This document shows positions 33,722-46,669 of a stretch of DNA of 64,000 nt, in pieces. The stretch is from Sesamum alatum (lineage: Eukaryota > Streptophyta > Magnoliopsida > Lamiales > Pedaliaceae). A program made the position numbers and the translations under genes. Positions within the stretch are counted from its first letter, which is position 1; each line of letters starts with the position of its first letter. The notes beneath the pieces are model-generated. The model was not told where the DNA came from. It made no database searches and saw only the letters and a list, made by a program, of their open reading frames with translations. The DNA lies in contig JACGWO010000005.1 of assembly GCA_034509735.1 (NCBI GenBank), positions 23,864,383 to 23,928,382 on the forward strand. The letters are read 5' to 3'.

Positions 33722-36700
33722 TCATTTATCCTTCATGTCTCCCTTCTTCATCTTCTTGAGAGAATCAAATAGAGAGGAACTCTCTTGGTTGCTTGCTGAC
33801 TTTGCGAACGGGTTAGAGGGTCGACTAAAATGTCGTTGATCCACCTTCACGGCCTTAGTTTCTCCCAGACTGTGCACTTGATCGGCTTTCAACTTCACTG
33901 CAGTCTTCACGTCAGTTGCTTTCCCCAGTGTCGTACTTTGGCCTTGTTTGCTGTTTCCATCTCTATCTTTGCATGGCTCCTCGTCATCTCGTTTACTTGC
34001 GGAGGAAGTGGATGGTAACGTGTGTGCCGGAGATGGAACTATCCCTTCTGATTTTTTGGCTGATTTCGGGTGCAGTGAATAACTTAACAGATGCAACGTC
34101 GTGTTGGATAGAACCATTACAATTGGACTTCCTGACAGGGAGTACCGTGTTCCCTGATGTTTCGCTGAGCAATTTTTCCTATAATCATGCAAGTGAGAAT
34201 CAAGAAATGAATGATAAGGAGAAAAGCTCACACAAATTATTGTTAGCTGGGATTTAAATTTCACCTCCAGTATGCTACTGAATCTCTCTGCCAAATTTGG
34301 TAACTTTAGTGCTGTTACAAGCTTTATGGCTCCTCTAACTGATTTTTCTAGGGAAAGAAGTTTGACGAGTTCAGAGGCTCTCACAAGTTTGTCACCTGAA
34401 AGAAACACGAGTGAGATTGACTAGTCAAGACTTACGTTTTAATAACATTATTTACTCACAACAGAAAATGAAGAAAGGAAAAATGACAACGGTATACAAG
34501 ATTTGTCTGCTAGTCACAAACTTACCGTTGCAGCAGGACGCAATGAGCCTCAAGATGCATCTATCTAGTGACGTTTCCAGATTGAAAGCCTCGTCGTCGA
34601 GTGAGGTGGTGTCATGACCAGAGGCTGCCCTTTCTTCTATACTTCTCTGGACCTGAAAAATTATTGATGTTGGTAATTACATAAGCAGAATCCAAAAGGA
34701 AAAGAGAAAGCACTGAAGAAAACGGAAATCATCAATTCCCACACGGAATGCAAATCTCAAATGGTTTCTCTATCTGATTAGCATGTTCACTATTAGACAA
34801 AATTACTGGAACAATGATTGACAATGACAACTTATATGCCACTGACAGCAAATCGCTGAATTTGCTCATTATGAAAACTTGCCTGGGATAGATGCATGTT
34901 GTTCATCATAAATTCATTCTCAAGGCTATCTGCACCCAGGTCAGAACAAGCAAGAGGAACGACAAGTCTAGCAAGGTGAGGACTGGCTTCGGAGTGGACT
35001 GCACAAAGCCATTATTCAAAATAAGGTGATCCGTATATAAAATCATACAGTAAAAAATGAGAATGACATACATGAATAGTTACTATACCTGTGGGAATGA
35101 TTCAGGAGACTTGCAAACAATGCAGAATAACTTGCTTGCACTCAGTCCAGCAACCCAATAATTTTCATCGGGCTTCTTCAGTTTGCTGGCGCTGATAATT
35201 GGTGGTTTCAGATAAATTTGTATGAAAGACATGATATATAAAGGCCCACACAGAAAAACTATAACTTATAAAAACTATGGTACCTGAAGAGTGGGAGCCA
35301 ACTACCCCCATATTGACTTGTAAAGACCCTCAATACACCCTACAAACGAATTACTATGATTTTCAGATGAATGAACATATATAAAAACTTCAATTATATT
35401 AAACTCTGTTGTGCACCTTAGAATCAAAAGAGCTTAGATGGCCTTCCTCACTGAAACCCAGCCAGGTTAAGCATGACCCAGGAGTCAATGGGAGTCGTCC
35501 TCTGAGAGGTTGTGTCCCATGAGCAATATTGAAGACTCTAAATTCAAGCATCTGCAGGGGGGGGGGGGGTGAGATTTTCATGCAATCTACAATCAGTACC
35601 AATTAACCTACTTCCAAGATAATTGTGCTCTTCATATCATAATATACAATCACAATCGTAATGTAATACCAAATTGAACATTGAACATAACATTGTATCA
35701 AATTTCCAGCTGAAATTTATGTCAAATTTTAAATGAAGTAAACAAATCCCTAACTCCAAATAAGCAAGCAATGCATGCTTAACTTTCTTAGCAGTTTCTC
35801 CTAGATTTAGGTTAGTGATAGACTGATGCATGATGTTTACAGACTTTTCTAGAGATCATCAAAAGAATATATCTAGAGTACCTGCTCATCTGTGGGCAGA
35901 GAAGGGGAAGAGTGGGTGACAACTGCCAATTCATCCTTGTAGCCAGCTGCTGTGACCACTGGCCCATCAAGAGAGAGAATGTATCTCTGAGTATGAAATT
36001 GCTAAATTAGATTCTTTAAGTTAAACTTAGAATGAAACAGACGCACTCAAAAGCTTGTTACCAAATGCATATTCAACTACAATTACATCATCCTTCCTTG
36101 CCACTATGGATATAATTACAAAATACCCATTCTAACCATTGGAATTTGATCAAACTTGACAGAATTTGCAGAAGGCTCATCTAACGTTTAATAGTTACTG
36201 GGAATAATCATAATATTCTTTAGTATGAAGGGAGATGTATGTTACACAAACTTCTCCTCTTGATCACACTATCGTTTTTATCTGTCCCTGGGACTCAGAG
36301 GGGGACAAATGCATTGGTTCCTTATGCAATTATCAGACTTACGCTAGGCATATTTATGGAAACCTCAAGTTAATAAGTGAAAAAATGATAAGCAAAAATG
36401 TGAACAATGTCGTATTCTATAATGTGTTGGTAAAAACTGAATGGTATAGAAGAGATGAATACAAAGCGCTCTAATGTTTGCAAGAGATCACGATTCCATG
36501 CTTATCATAAAAACATTCTTCATATTGTGAACATGAGGTAGAACCATGATTGTAGAATGTGGGATAAAAATGAATCCTCACAAGCATGTTGCTGTGGCCA
36601 TTGAGCACAAGAAGGAGAACATTACTTCAACTTCTCATACTGTTAAGCTTGATGTTGTATTCCAGAGACCACATTGTTTATAAGTTTTTAATGACAACAA

Positions 36701-39700
36701 ATCATCTAAATAAGTAATTGCCATGAAGGAAATTTCATTGTGCTATCTTTTTCAGTTGGGTATCTTTATTGATGGCAATGAGTGTATTAGTAAGTCATTA
36801 GGATTGTTAAAACATTCGATTTTAGTTGTTATGGTTAGTTTTTGTAAGTACAGGAGTTCCTACAGTTATGAGATAATCTTTATAGGAATACAGACATTAT
36901 GTTCATTACTTTAAAAAGGGGTAACTGTAATGTTTAAGACGTGATGAGAATATGTGGAAGCATTGTGGGAAGTTTATAAAGTTCTAATGATGACGCCATC
37001 AAATTCTGTTATGTTGACTGTTACGAAGGGTTATTGTCAGAGCTAGGTAAAAAGGGTGGAACTGTAATTTTCAAACAAAAAGTGCATGTTTGTGATCCAT
37101 ATTGGAGTTCAGAACTTAATGATAGAATCTTTACACACCTGCAAACCACCCTCAGAGAAGATACGAAGAAAATTAAGGCTGGTAACAGCTGCAACCCAAG
37201 CATTTCCAAGTGCTATGGCTCTAACTTCTTCCCCTTCAAATCGCATAGACCACTAAATATGTACAAGGAAATCAGGTTAAGCTATAGTTAATTAAACATA
37301 GTTTTTTAGCAGAAGGGCCAACAGCCAACTTAAAATTCTAACCCATTCATCATGGTGCTTGCAAGGAATATTAATCCATACAAGGAAAAGATGAAGAGGG
37401 CTGACCTCACTGTTATTTGCCCAGCTACTGAAGGGCCGATACATAAGTGTGCTCATATTCTTCTCGCCTTTGCATGGATTGGCAAATACACTCCCATTCT
37501 CATTTAGAGAAGCCATTGTGAAGCCAAAATAGTCAGTCATTGCAGGAACACGTGGACCACTGCTGGTATCATGGAAATCTATCTGCAGTTAAGTCATGTA
37601 AATTAAATTTGCAACTTTGATTATTTTTCTAGTGGTAAAGCAAGTTGAGGGTATGAATTTCTTAATCCTCGGTTTGTAGTAATATAATAAGTTCACAGAC
37701 AAATCAATAGTTCGATCAAGGTGCTCAGTGTTCTTAATGTAAAATGTGTTTACTCTGACAAGACTCGAGGATTTTAATTAGGAAAGTAATTCCTCTTTAA
37801 GCTTTTATTCTTAGAGTCATTACAACTGAATCTGCAAAATACACATTTTGATGCAGCAAAGCCCAACCATGGTTTTACCACTTTGGTTCTTCCAGTTCCA
37901 TTCCGCTGAATAGCAAACAAGTCATATGGTTTTCAGGAAAATTGCAACTACTAAACATCAGAGGAAAGAAGATAAAGATAACAGGATACCTCTATATGTG
38001 AATATCCATCATGTTCCATTGTGGTTATACTTCCAAGCATATTGTAGCACAGAAAGTGCCTCTTTCCAGGCTGTGCAGGAGTGGCTCCAGGCTGAAAAGC
38101 TTCTTGCATTTTTGACCCAGCAGTTACTATCATATTTCTGGATCCACTCTTCCCATTAAGGTTACCTTTGTGGCCGTAAGAAGCCTTCTTACGAGATTCA
38201 ACTTTGGGAATAGATTCCAGCTCGTCATTACAATCTTCTTCCCAGTCATCGTCATAATTAGAGTGCTTACGTAATCTTTTTCTGCTAGGAGGCTCAAATT
38301 CACCATGGCTATCTTCATGAAAATCACTCAAATTCCCCGACACAGCAGGTTCTTCTTCCTCATCAAACAAGACGAAGCCATTGCCGTTTTTTGAATGTAA
38401 ACCAGGAATATTTTCAGTAGGAGATTTCATTGTCAGCGGTACAGCTGATTCCCACACACCGTACTTCCCCATAAAATCAATAACTGCCAATGCATTGCCA
38501 TGGGGCTTCCAGGCCATACCAGATATGCATTCACTAAATTTCTGCCTTTCAATGTCCTGCTTCTTGTCAACATCCCAAATAAGAATCTGCTTGTCTAATC
38601 CAGAGGTAGCCATGTACTTCCCGTTAGGCGACCAAGATAAGAAGCAAATAGTTCTGTGTGATCCCCTCTAAGAGAATACAGCTTTTCAGCAGTGTCTCTG
38701 TCATACATTACCACATCATTTTTCAGACCTGGTACTGCTAACATTTCTCCATCTGGACTCCATGCAAGTATGTTCAATGCTGACATATCTCCACCATTCT
38801 TAGGAGATATAGCTTTGAGAACATGAACTGTACTTCCAGACTGGAGTTCCCAGTAAATGACAGTCCCATCTGAATCAAGTGAAGCCAAGTATTCACTTTT
38901 AGGATCAAAAGATAAGCTAGTGACAGATCCTTTATGCCCTTTAAGAACTCTTGCAATGGTTCCATCAATAGTATTGACAAGTTTGATGCCCTCATCATCA
39001 CCAGCGGCAGCCAAAATGGTTCCCGACTTGTTGAAAGCAACAGCACGGATTGCAATGTGAATCTAGTTATATTAGTCTCAAAATCTCCACCTACAGAAAA
39101 CATTGCCAATGAATACTATTACGTCTGAAGTATGTATGGTGTTAACAAGGCTTAAAAGATAGCTCCTTGATCTAATCTAGAAATGATTGAAAAATCCCCA
39201 TGTTTTGATATATTTATTTACCGAAAAGGCAAATTACTGAGCCAACAGACACCGCAAACCCTGATATGGGCAAATTCTGCAAATCAAATTGTTTAGCAAT
39301 TTGGCACTTTAATAAAATAAAGAAACATGTTCTGCCACATGCTTGCTTTGCCAACGAATGGGCAAATATAGTTTCAATGGGCATTTCCAAAAGGTCAACT
39401 CCATTCCTATTCCTATTGGTTGACACGGCAGCAGGGGAAGGAATGGCACAATGAGTTGAGTCCACTCTAGTCTTTGGCCATGTTAAAAGACCTATCAGTT
39501 TCACATAGATTAGGGAGTAACAAAAAGCAATTTAAGTTTACTGTTAAGCTATAAAGAGGCATGACCTAGTTCAGCAGAATACATTTCATATTACCTATGC
39601 CAATGTGAAGAGTCCGAGGTGGTGCGTCTTCATGAACACTAAAAGTTGAATGAAAGGAGCTATTTGTCAAGCTTTTGACTACTGAGTTTATGATTTCGTG

Positions 39701-40359
39701 CAACACTTATAGTTTACAATTTCCGATGTTTCAATTTCACTCATTGTCTCCTAATTTTGTATCCAACCCAATCCCAGCACAAAAAACCCCAAAACACAAC
39801 CAATACTACATAAATTTTCCATTTTGAAGAAAGAAGCCTAAGTGGAGGTGTAGAGACGAAGATGAAATAAAGCAGACTTGCAATATAAACCTTTTGAAAT
39901 TTATTGACTTTGAGCAACATAATACTCAAAATCCCAATTTTCTTTTCCCTGTATTATATCAAGTCCGAAAAAATCCTAATTCACACCAAAACATTTCCAT
40001 CCCCCCAAAACTAGGACAAGATACTTAAAACACAGCCCGGCAAACGTGATTCTCAATGTGATGATAAAAATGAAAAAGGCGAAAAGAAATAACCTGGAAA
40101 TTTGTAGAGCTTGACAGAATGGTCAAGGGATCCAGAAGCGAGGCAGGTGGAATTAGGACTGAGGGCCAAAGCCGTAACACCCTCACGGTGGTTGCGAAGA
40201 AAACTTAGCATATTTGAAGGCGAACCAACACTATGAATGCAGATCGAATTGTCGGAAGTCGACGCCCGTAACAATGTAGTCGCCATTGGAAGCCCACAGA
40301 ATGGAGCACACGGAGCTCTGCCCATCGTCATCTCTCTTGTGGGCTTCTCGGAGCTTCAT
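33722..40359 (-). pseudogene. EOL1: CTF4/WDHD1/EOL1-type replisome WD40 protein, frame-broken as written
   Basis: Twelve minus-strand exons: 40094-40359, 37990-39090, 37406-37583, 37139-37251, 35882-35986, 35417-35551, 35284-35339, 35089-35191, 34883-34998, 34526-34652, 34265-34395 and 33722-34178. Start MKLREAHK; end MKDK then TGA. Exons 1-2 encode N-terminal WD40 repeats (ALALSPNSTCLASGSLDHSV, AAAGDDEGIKLVNT, WSPDGEMLAVPGL, MATSGLDKQILIWDV); exons 3-11 encode the conserved SepB/CTF4 middle domain (GFTMASLNENGSVFANPCKG, LVRASELVKLLSLEKS); exon 12 is a charged tail. CTF4-type proteins link the replicative helicase to DNA polymerase alpha; Arabidopsis EOL1 is also tied to Polycomb mark inheritance. 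Five single-base length changes, each in or making a short homopolymer, break the frame. Correcting them makes every exon phase fit, with an expected length of 962 aa. It could be a real gene with assembly errors or a young pseudogene. Confidence 0.85.
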
Positions 40360-40646
40360 CGTTCGGATCTTCATTCTCCTTCTCTGCTAGGGTTTCAGTC
40401 TTTTTGCTCTCTTCTTCTGGAAATGGAGGAAGAAGAATAAGTAGATAGATTTCTGAGTTGGCGGGTATATTGGGGTTTGAAGCTTTTGGTTTTTTCGCGG
40501 GATTTAGGTTTGATGTTGATTTTGCCGACGTCGATATCGTGCCACTGCCCCAGCACGACTTATCAAATGGAGCACAACTTTGGGTAGTAATTGGCGGGTT
40601 CTTCTGGGATCTTTTTACTTTGTTTAGTTCTATTTTCGAGTTGTCT
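40360..40646 (-). other. 5' untranslated and promoter region of the WD40 gene
   Basis: About 290 bp upstream of the start codon. It is CT-rich just before the ATG and has no clear TATA box. The plus-strand reading frames here are not supported. A Mutator-type MITE begins at 40656, so any distal promoter overlaps the transposon. Confidence 0.4.
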
Positions 40647-40655
40647 TAAATATAA

Positions 40656-41153
40656 GGGTTAATTACACTTATACCCCTCTAAAAATGCATAATTACATTT
40701 TTTCTCAGAAAAGTTTTGAAATTACACTTACACCCCTTCCAAAAATTCTCTGTTTACACTTTACCTCCATCCGTTAAAGTTTGGACGAAAAATATTCACG
40801 CCAACAAAAATAGTGACAAATTTTTTCAATTTTTCCATTATTTTACATTTTTGTGTATATTTTTATACTTATAAGAGGATAAGTGTAATATATACACTAT
40901 AGAGTGAGGCCCAATATTATTATATTTTTTTCCTTATAAGTATAAAATTATTACACGAGAATATTAAACGAAAGGCAAAATTGAAAATTTATGTAATATT
41001 TTTGTTGAAATGAACATTTTCCGTCAAACTGTAACGAATGGAGGTCAGGTGTAAATAGAGAATTTTCAGAGGGGGTGTAAGTGTAATTTCAAAACTTCTT
41101 TGAGGGAAAGTGTAATTATGCATTTTCAGAGGGGGTCTAAGTGTAATTAACCC
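40656..41153. mobile_element. Mutator-type MITE with long inverted repeats
   Basis: A 498-bp element starting GGGTTAATTACACTTA and ending in the inverted form, with inverted repeats of roughly 125 bp that include several TTACACTTACACCCC phrases. TAAATATAA flanks it exactly on both sides (40647-40655 and 41154-41162), a perfect 9-bp target duplication. It has no coding capacity. It lies about 300 bp before the WD40 gene start. Confidence 0.92.
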
Positions 41154-41212
41154 TAAATATAATTTTAAAAAAAGGTTAGTTTGAACGGAATATGGAATAA
41201 CCTTTTCTTCCA

Positions 41213-41392
41213 AAACAGTTTTAAAATAGCAATTACACATCTTTTAAAAATTTTCCGTTTACAATCTAACCCCTTTCATTAAGATTTTAACGAAAAATGC
41301 TAATATCAAAAAGTTACATAAACTTTCAATTTTACCACTTATTCAATATTCCCCTAATAGTTTTATATGTAAGAGGGTGGATCTACTATATA
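41213..41392. mobile_element. Degenerate partial relative of the MITE
   Basis: Phrases such as AAAATTTTCCGTTTACAATC and TTTTAACGAAAAATGC parallel one arm of the 40656-41153 MITE. The second arm is not visible next to it; the gypsy element starting at 41393 may have inserted into it. Confidence 0.4.
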
Positions 41393-43801
41393 TGATGATG
41401 CCCTCCAAAATCTTTCATGGACTCCAAGCCCAAAGCACATTCTCAAAGCAGCCCAGCTGGCTACCAGCAGGCCGACCAACAAGGACGGTAAAAGCCCATA
41501 AACTTATTGTTTTCACTAAACTGGCAGACTTAAAAAACAAGCTCATTTGAGCTGGACACATTATCGTACAGTTGAACGGACACATCCTATAAACTTGCCA
41601 ACACATTGAGACACGTCATACTCAAAGTCTCGGTCAGATTTGCACGGATTGGACGAAGAAATTAAGCTAATATTATCACTAGTAATAACTTTTTGGAAAA
41701 GTAAGCAGGCCTGACATGACTCGGTCAAATAGGTATATCTCCTTCAATACTTATCCAAATCGAACAGATTCTTCTTGATGATAGCCAAGTCAAAGGGCTT
41801 TCCAAAGGCATACGACACTCAGCAACTAAACTCTGGATTTGGCTCCCTCACAACAGCTATAAATTGACTCCTTGTGCAGTCAAGTTTGGCAACATCATTT
41901 CAATACTCTCTCTTTGTCAATTATACACGCTCACACTCATTTTTACCACTTGTTAGCTAGTTTTAGCTCACTTATACATGGCACTCAATCACTTGCACAA
42001 ATTATCTTTTACCATTTTTGTACAATTACCATTATTCTCACTTTATTTCAAGTTTCTTTTTAGATTACACTTTACTGACTTAAGCATTGGAGTATTAGAA
42101 TAGGTGACCAGAAAGTCAATTTTGATTGGTTGTTCTGGGAACCATTCGTTAATCTTTATCAAAGTAATATTATATCGATGAATATAAAAAGTATTTATCA
42201 TTGGCTAAATGTGTTTGTTGTGCTTACTACTCATATTGAACGGTGTTTCAATGTCACAACAAATGCCCACAAATCGAATGAGTAAAACCTTGGAGTTGAA
42301 CTGTGCATAGGTTGACAGTTTCTAAATCAACTTCTTAGGTGGTTTGAAATGTTCCAAGTCGAGGACCTCGAGACAAGACATCGAGTGTCCTACAGAGACT
42401 TGCATCAAGTATTGCATTCACTGGGTGAATGCCGTATTTCATTGTCACTAGACGTAGGTCGTCTATGCAATTTTGATGGGTTGGTTGGCAAGATAGTCCA
42501 CTAGCTGAACTGACTCGTGGGAATCGACATATGGAAGCCTTGGAGGCTTGATCGGCGTGACTGGAATTCCTGGCTTTGATAGTACGAAATTAGTCCTCGG
42601 ACTTGAGGTACCATGGCAATCACATGCATATGATGACTGTATCTTGGATCTGGCGAACAATGACTTTATCGTGATGTATCGTCATTATAAATCTTATTTG
42701 GTGCAGTAAGAATATGCGGTGAGGACGGTGGGTTCCAAGATAGATCCGTCCCCTATCAGTATCATGACAGCAGTATCTCCTACACGCTCTGAGACTCGTT
42801 AAGCTCTGAGAATCTGTGGACACAGTAACTGTTCGAATGGAATAGGTTTTCCATGTCGATCAATAAAGTAAATGAGGTCTTGAGTATTAAGTATAGACAC
42901 CTAATCCAGGATGGGAACCGACACCTAATTCCATGCCCTAGACTATGGCAGGGAGACGGTAGATGGAAGTACCGTACTCATATGTATTCAGGCGCTAAAA
43001 CATTCACCTAGTCTCTAGTGCTATAGATTATTGCTAAATGGCCACCTATGGTAATGGGTGTTTCTGGATATAGGCTAATTGGAAATAATTATTAAATTAA
43101 ATTTAATTAATTTATGTTGGACACTAGCCGAAGTCTAGCTGAGGGTGAATCCTAAAGAGTCACACACAATTCACTAGACTTGAAAGGAATTAATTCCTGA
43201 AGAAGGGAAGTGATTTAATTGGATTAAATTATTTCTTTGGAGAGAATAAATGATCGGATCATTTATACAAAATAATCCATGGTTTGAATTTTCGTGAATT
43301 TCTAAAGTTTAATTAATTGAATCAATTGAATTTCAGTTTTAGCCTTTATAAATTAACTGGATTAATTTATTGGATTTGGTTTAATTTATAAATTGGATTT
43401 ATAAATTAAAAAGAGTGGGCTTGGGTCCTTTAATTAGATCAAAAGACATCGAGGTTTTAGATATGGTCTTGGTATTAAATTAGATTTAATTAAACAAGTC
43501 AATTGGAATTGGACCTTGGCTTTTATTTAATTAAGTTTAAATTGAGCCCACTCCGCTAGAACCTAGCCCAAGATTCGTTTTTTTAAATAGAATAGGCTAA
43601 GGGAGAGTTGGACTCTTTCTTATAGAAAGTAACAACTGAGAGGGTTGATTTGAGGCCATTAGTGAGTAGTGTGCATGGAAAGTTACAGAGAAAAACTTTT
43701 TAGGTGATATGGTAAAACTAGGTATACCATTCCAAGAGATTCAACCTCTTGCACTCTCTTACTAGCGATCTCCTCTCTCTCTCTCTCTTCCTCTCTCCTC
43801 T

Positions 43802-43856
<55 letters not shown>

Positions 43857-44410
43857 GCATCTTCTCTTGTTCTTCTTGATTCTTGAATCAAAGAAGAATC
43901 CAAGAAATCAAGAACGTTAATTCAATAACGTTGTCTTGATTCTCTTGGTTTCGATTTCTACTTGCTAGCATGAGTAGATTTTAGTCTTCGATGAATTGAT
44001 GGACGATTCGGAGGATTTCCCGTTGAGACCTCGTGGTGAAAAACCGACGGAAGGAGGTTTCCAACGCTTAAAGCCGTAGAAGTAAACTACGAGGGTAAGT
44101 ATCCATTTATGTTCTTGCACCTTATTACTTCTTCCGATTCTATGACTAACATGTTTAATGTTTTGTATGTTTATATCTACATGTTATACACCTAGCATCC
44201 GGGAAAATCAAGGATACACCCTTGATCTGAATTTATATTGTGCTTATTTCCGTATTTTTGCTTTTTAATTACTCTTCCAACGCGTTTTCCCAAGCCAATC
44301 CACACTTTCACGAAGTGCTAACGCTTTTGTGGAGAATAGTCCCCCCAAATCTTAGGATTCTCTTGAAGGTCCTTTGAAATTTGTAGTACCTCATAACCTA
44401 GATACCCATA
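41393..44410 (+). repeat. 5' LTR of the second gypsy element, split by a solo LTR
   Basis: The LTR proper is 41393-42092 plus 44311-44410 and matches the 3' LTR at 50418-51541, for example CTGGCTACCAG and CCCCCCAAATCTTAGGATTC. The end is followed by ATTGGCGTTGTCCGTGGGAA, a gypsy primer-site-like sequence at 44411-44430. Confidence 0.85.
42093..44310 (+). repeat. Old family B-type solo LTR
   Basis: It begins TATTAGAATAGGTGACCAG (TG mutated to TA) and ends CACACTTTCA. It is homologous to 57489-59698, including the U3 block near 43005-43050 and a hairpin ATCAAGG-ATACAC-CCTTGAT (about 44207-44226). Its flanks TGGAG and CGAAG are a two-mismatch target duplication, consistent with age. It contains a (TC)n microsatellite at about 43809-43849; the Arg/Glu-repeat reading frame on the other strand is just this repeat. 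Confidence 0.85.
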
Positions 44411-44784
44411 ATTGGCGTTGTCCGTGGGAACTTAAGTTCAAGACGTGGGAAATGGTCGATTCAGATATTGGATGCGACAATGGATCTTTTGAGGGAAACA
44501 ATTCACTCGCTGCTGCAGCTGGATCCACCATCCCACCACTATATTGGGCTTTGGGCTTTGGGCATCCCCAACGCCCCCGTCCCAACTGGTGATTTCCTAG
44601 CTCCCCAGCTATAGACCTCCCACCTTCAACTGTTGACGTCCCAGCTCTAGGAGGAGGCAACCCAACCCCAGCTGCTGATCTGACAACTGGGCTTGTGTCC
44701 TAAACTCTCTCTTTTTGTGAGCAGCTTTGCGAGTTTATAATAGAAACCATCCATTCAACTTTCGCTGGTTCCCGAGCTAGCGAA

Positions 44785-45420
44785 GTGACCCCCTTCTCAG
44801 CGGGAGCGATGAGAACACCAGGAAGTCGGGCTATCAATGAAACATGTTCCTCCTGGCAGCAGTCGAAAAGATCTCTCCTTACTGCTTTTGCTAGCTTTAC
44901 TCATTTTCGGGCACCTTTTCACCTGCCCGCCTATGATGGTATCTCGATCCAGTCGAACACAATCGTAGGTTTGAAAATGCAGCCTTGTTGCACAGGTATA
45001 CAGATGGTATTAAATGTCGTGTGTTCCTTACTACACTAACAACTGCGCAACAATGGTTCGACCAACTTCCAGTTAGATCAATAAAATCTTTCGCAAAATT
45101 AAACACTCTTTTCGTGCACTAGTTTGCTAGTAGCCGGAAGTATCAAAAGTCGGCCATGAGCCTTTTTGGGATCAAGCAGGACGAGAATGAGACTCTAAGG
45201 GTGTATGTTCACACTTCAATACGGCTATCCTAGAAGTCCCAACAACTCACCAGGAGGTACTGGTGAGTGCTCTAACACAAGGTCAGGGAGGATGCCCTCT
45301 TTTCGAGTCTCAAGTTAAGAAGCCCACTGCAGATTTTCAAGAAGTGCTCGCTTGTGCTGAGAAATGCATGAACCTGGAGGACGATTGGCTGTTGAAGAGA
45401 GTCAACCGTGATTAGAAAAA
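44785..45420 (+). pseudogene. Gypsy gag remnant
   Basis: Pieces in shifting frames spell a plant gypsy gag: LPAYDG near 44929, ENAALLHRYTDGIKCRVF near 44975-45025, then AQQWFDQLPVRSIKSF near 45047-45090. Stops and frameshifts interrupt it. Confidence 0.65.
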
Positions 45421-45919
45421 TGACTTGCCCACTGCCCACAGGAGCAGAGGGGAACCAAGAGGACGTTTCAACCCCCTCGATCCAAAGAACGAGCAGTATA
45501 CCCCGCTCATCACTAGTCCAGCTAGGATTCTAATGGCCATAGATCGGCACCATGTTCTAAAATGGTCTAAAGGTTCAGGAAACTCCTCAGTTGCACAAAT
45601 CTAAACATTTTTGAAGGTATCATGGGGAATACGGGCATAACACCGATCGGTGCTGCTGGCTGAGGCAAGAGATTGAAAGGCTTATCCAAGCCGACCACTT
45701 GAAAGACTATGTGAACAAAGACAAAAGGCGAGAACATAAGGAGGAGCGCTTCCACCATGGGGACTCTTGCAGGAGCGAGGAGCAGACAGACGACCCCTCT
45801 AGGAGGGAGCAGAAAAGATAAGCTCCCTGCTGAGGAGCAGAGCCCAAAAAACACCCTAGCTAAGGGCATGTATCACATAATAGCCAGAGGACCTATTGAT
45901 GGGGACTCTAGATGAGCTA

Positions 45920-46340
45920 GACGAGTTCATGTGCGAGCTATCAGAGCCATTGTGGAGATTAATCACCACGCGCAAGCAAGGGATTTTATGATCCATTTTG
46001 GTCCTGCTGACGCACAGGGAGTACATTTACCTCATAATAATACACTTGTCATTTCAGCCACTTTAGCTAACTATATTGTACAACGCATTTTTGTGGACTT
46101 TAGTAGTCAACAGACATCCTATTTTACAAGGTTACCAGTAGATGGAGCTAGGCGATACCCCGTTAGAGCCGTTGGACACCTCGTTATATGGTTTTGAAGG
46201 AGAGGTGGTGCACCCCCTGGGCTAGATCTTGCTCCATCTTTCATCAAGAGCAGAACCCAACAAAAAGACCAAGCTGGTCTGTTTTTTGGTTATGGACATG
46301 CCCTCAGCCTACAATGTCATTTTAGGCCGACTTGTCTTTA
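45920..46340 (+). pseudogene. Gypsy protease remnant
   Basis: The frame at 45931-46197 includes FMIHFGPADAQGVHLPHNN and IFVDFSSQ, the position where a working aspartic protease has a D-S-G or D-G-S triad. The catalytic context is lost. Confidence 0.6.
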
Positions 46341-46669
46341 ATGCGTTCCAAGTGGTTGTCTCCACATATCACATGAAACTAAAGTTCCCTACTAGAGCAG
46401 GGTAGGCGAAGTTACAGGTGACCAGTATGTGGCATGAAAATGCTATGTAGAGTCGATAAAAAGAAGTAGTCGACATGATATGAAAATAGACCCTCCCAGT
46501 CGGGAGAAAGGCAAAAGACCCATCCAGCCCGACGATCAAGGAAATACAATACCTGCTCGCGTACAACCAGCTGAGGAAACTACTAAGCACCAATTGATAC
46601 CCCGGGAGCCTGACAAGACCACTAGGATAGGCTCCAGTTGAGCTCTGAACTAGAAGGGAGATTAACTAC

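Noticed and set aside
36235..36914. Plus-strand reading frames in the large intron of the WD40 gene
   Set aside because: AT-rich intron sequence with no domain and no promoter or splice support.
39214..39504. 96-aa minus-strand reading frame
   Set aside because: It lies in intron 1 of the WD40 gene, has no recognisable domain, and the flanking splice sites join without it.
43718..43903. Arg/Glu-repeat reading frame
   Set aside because: It is the reverse strand of a TC microsatellite inside a solo LTR.
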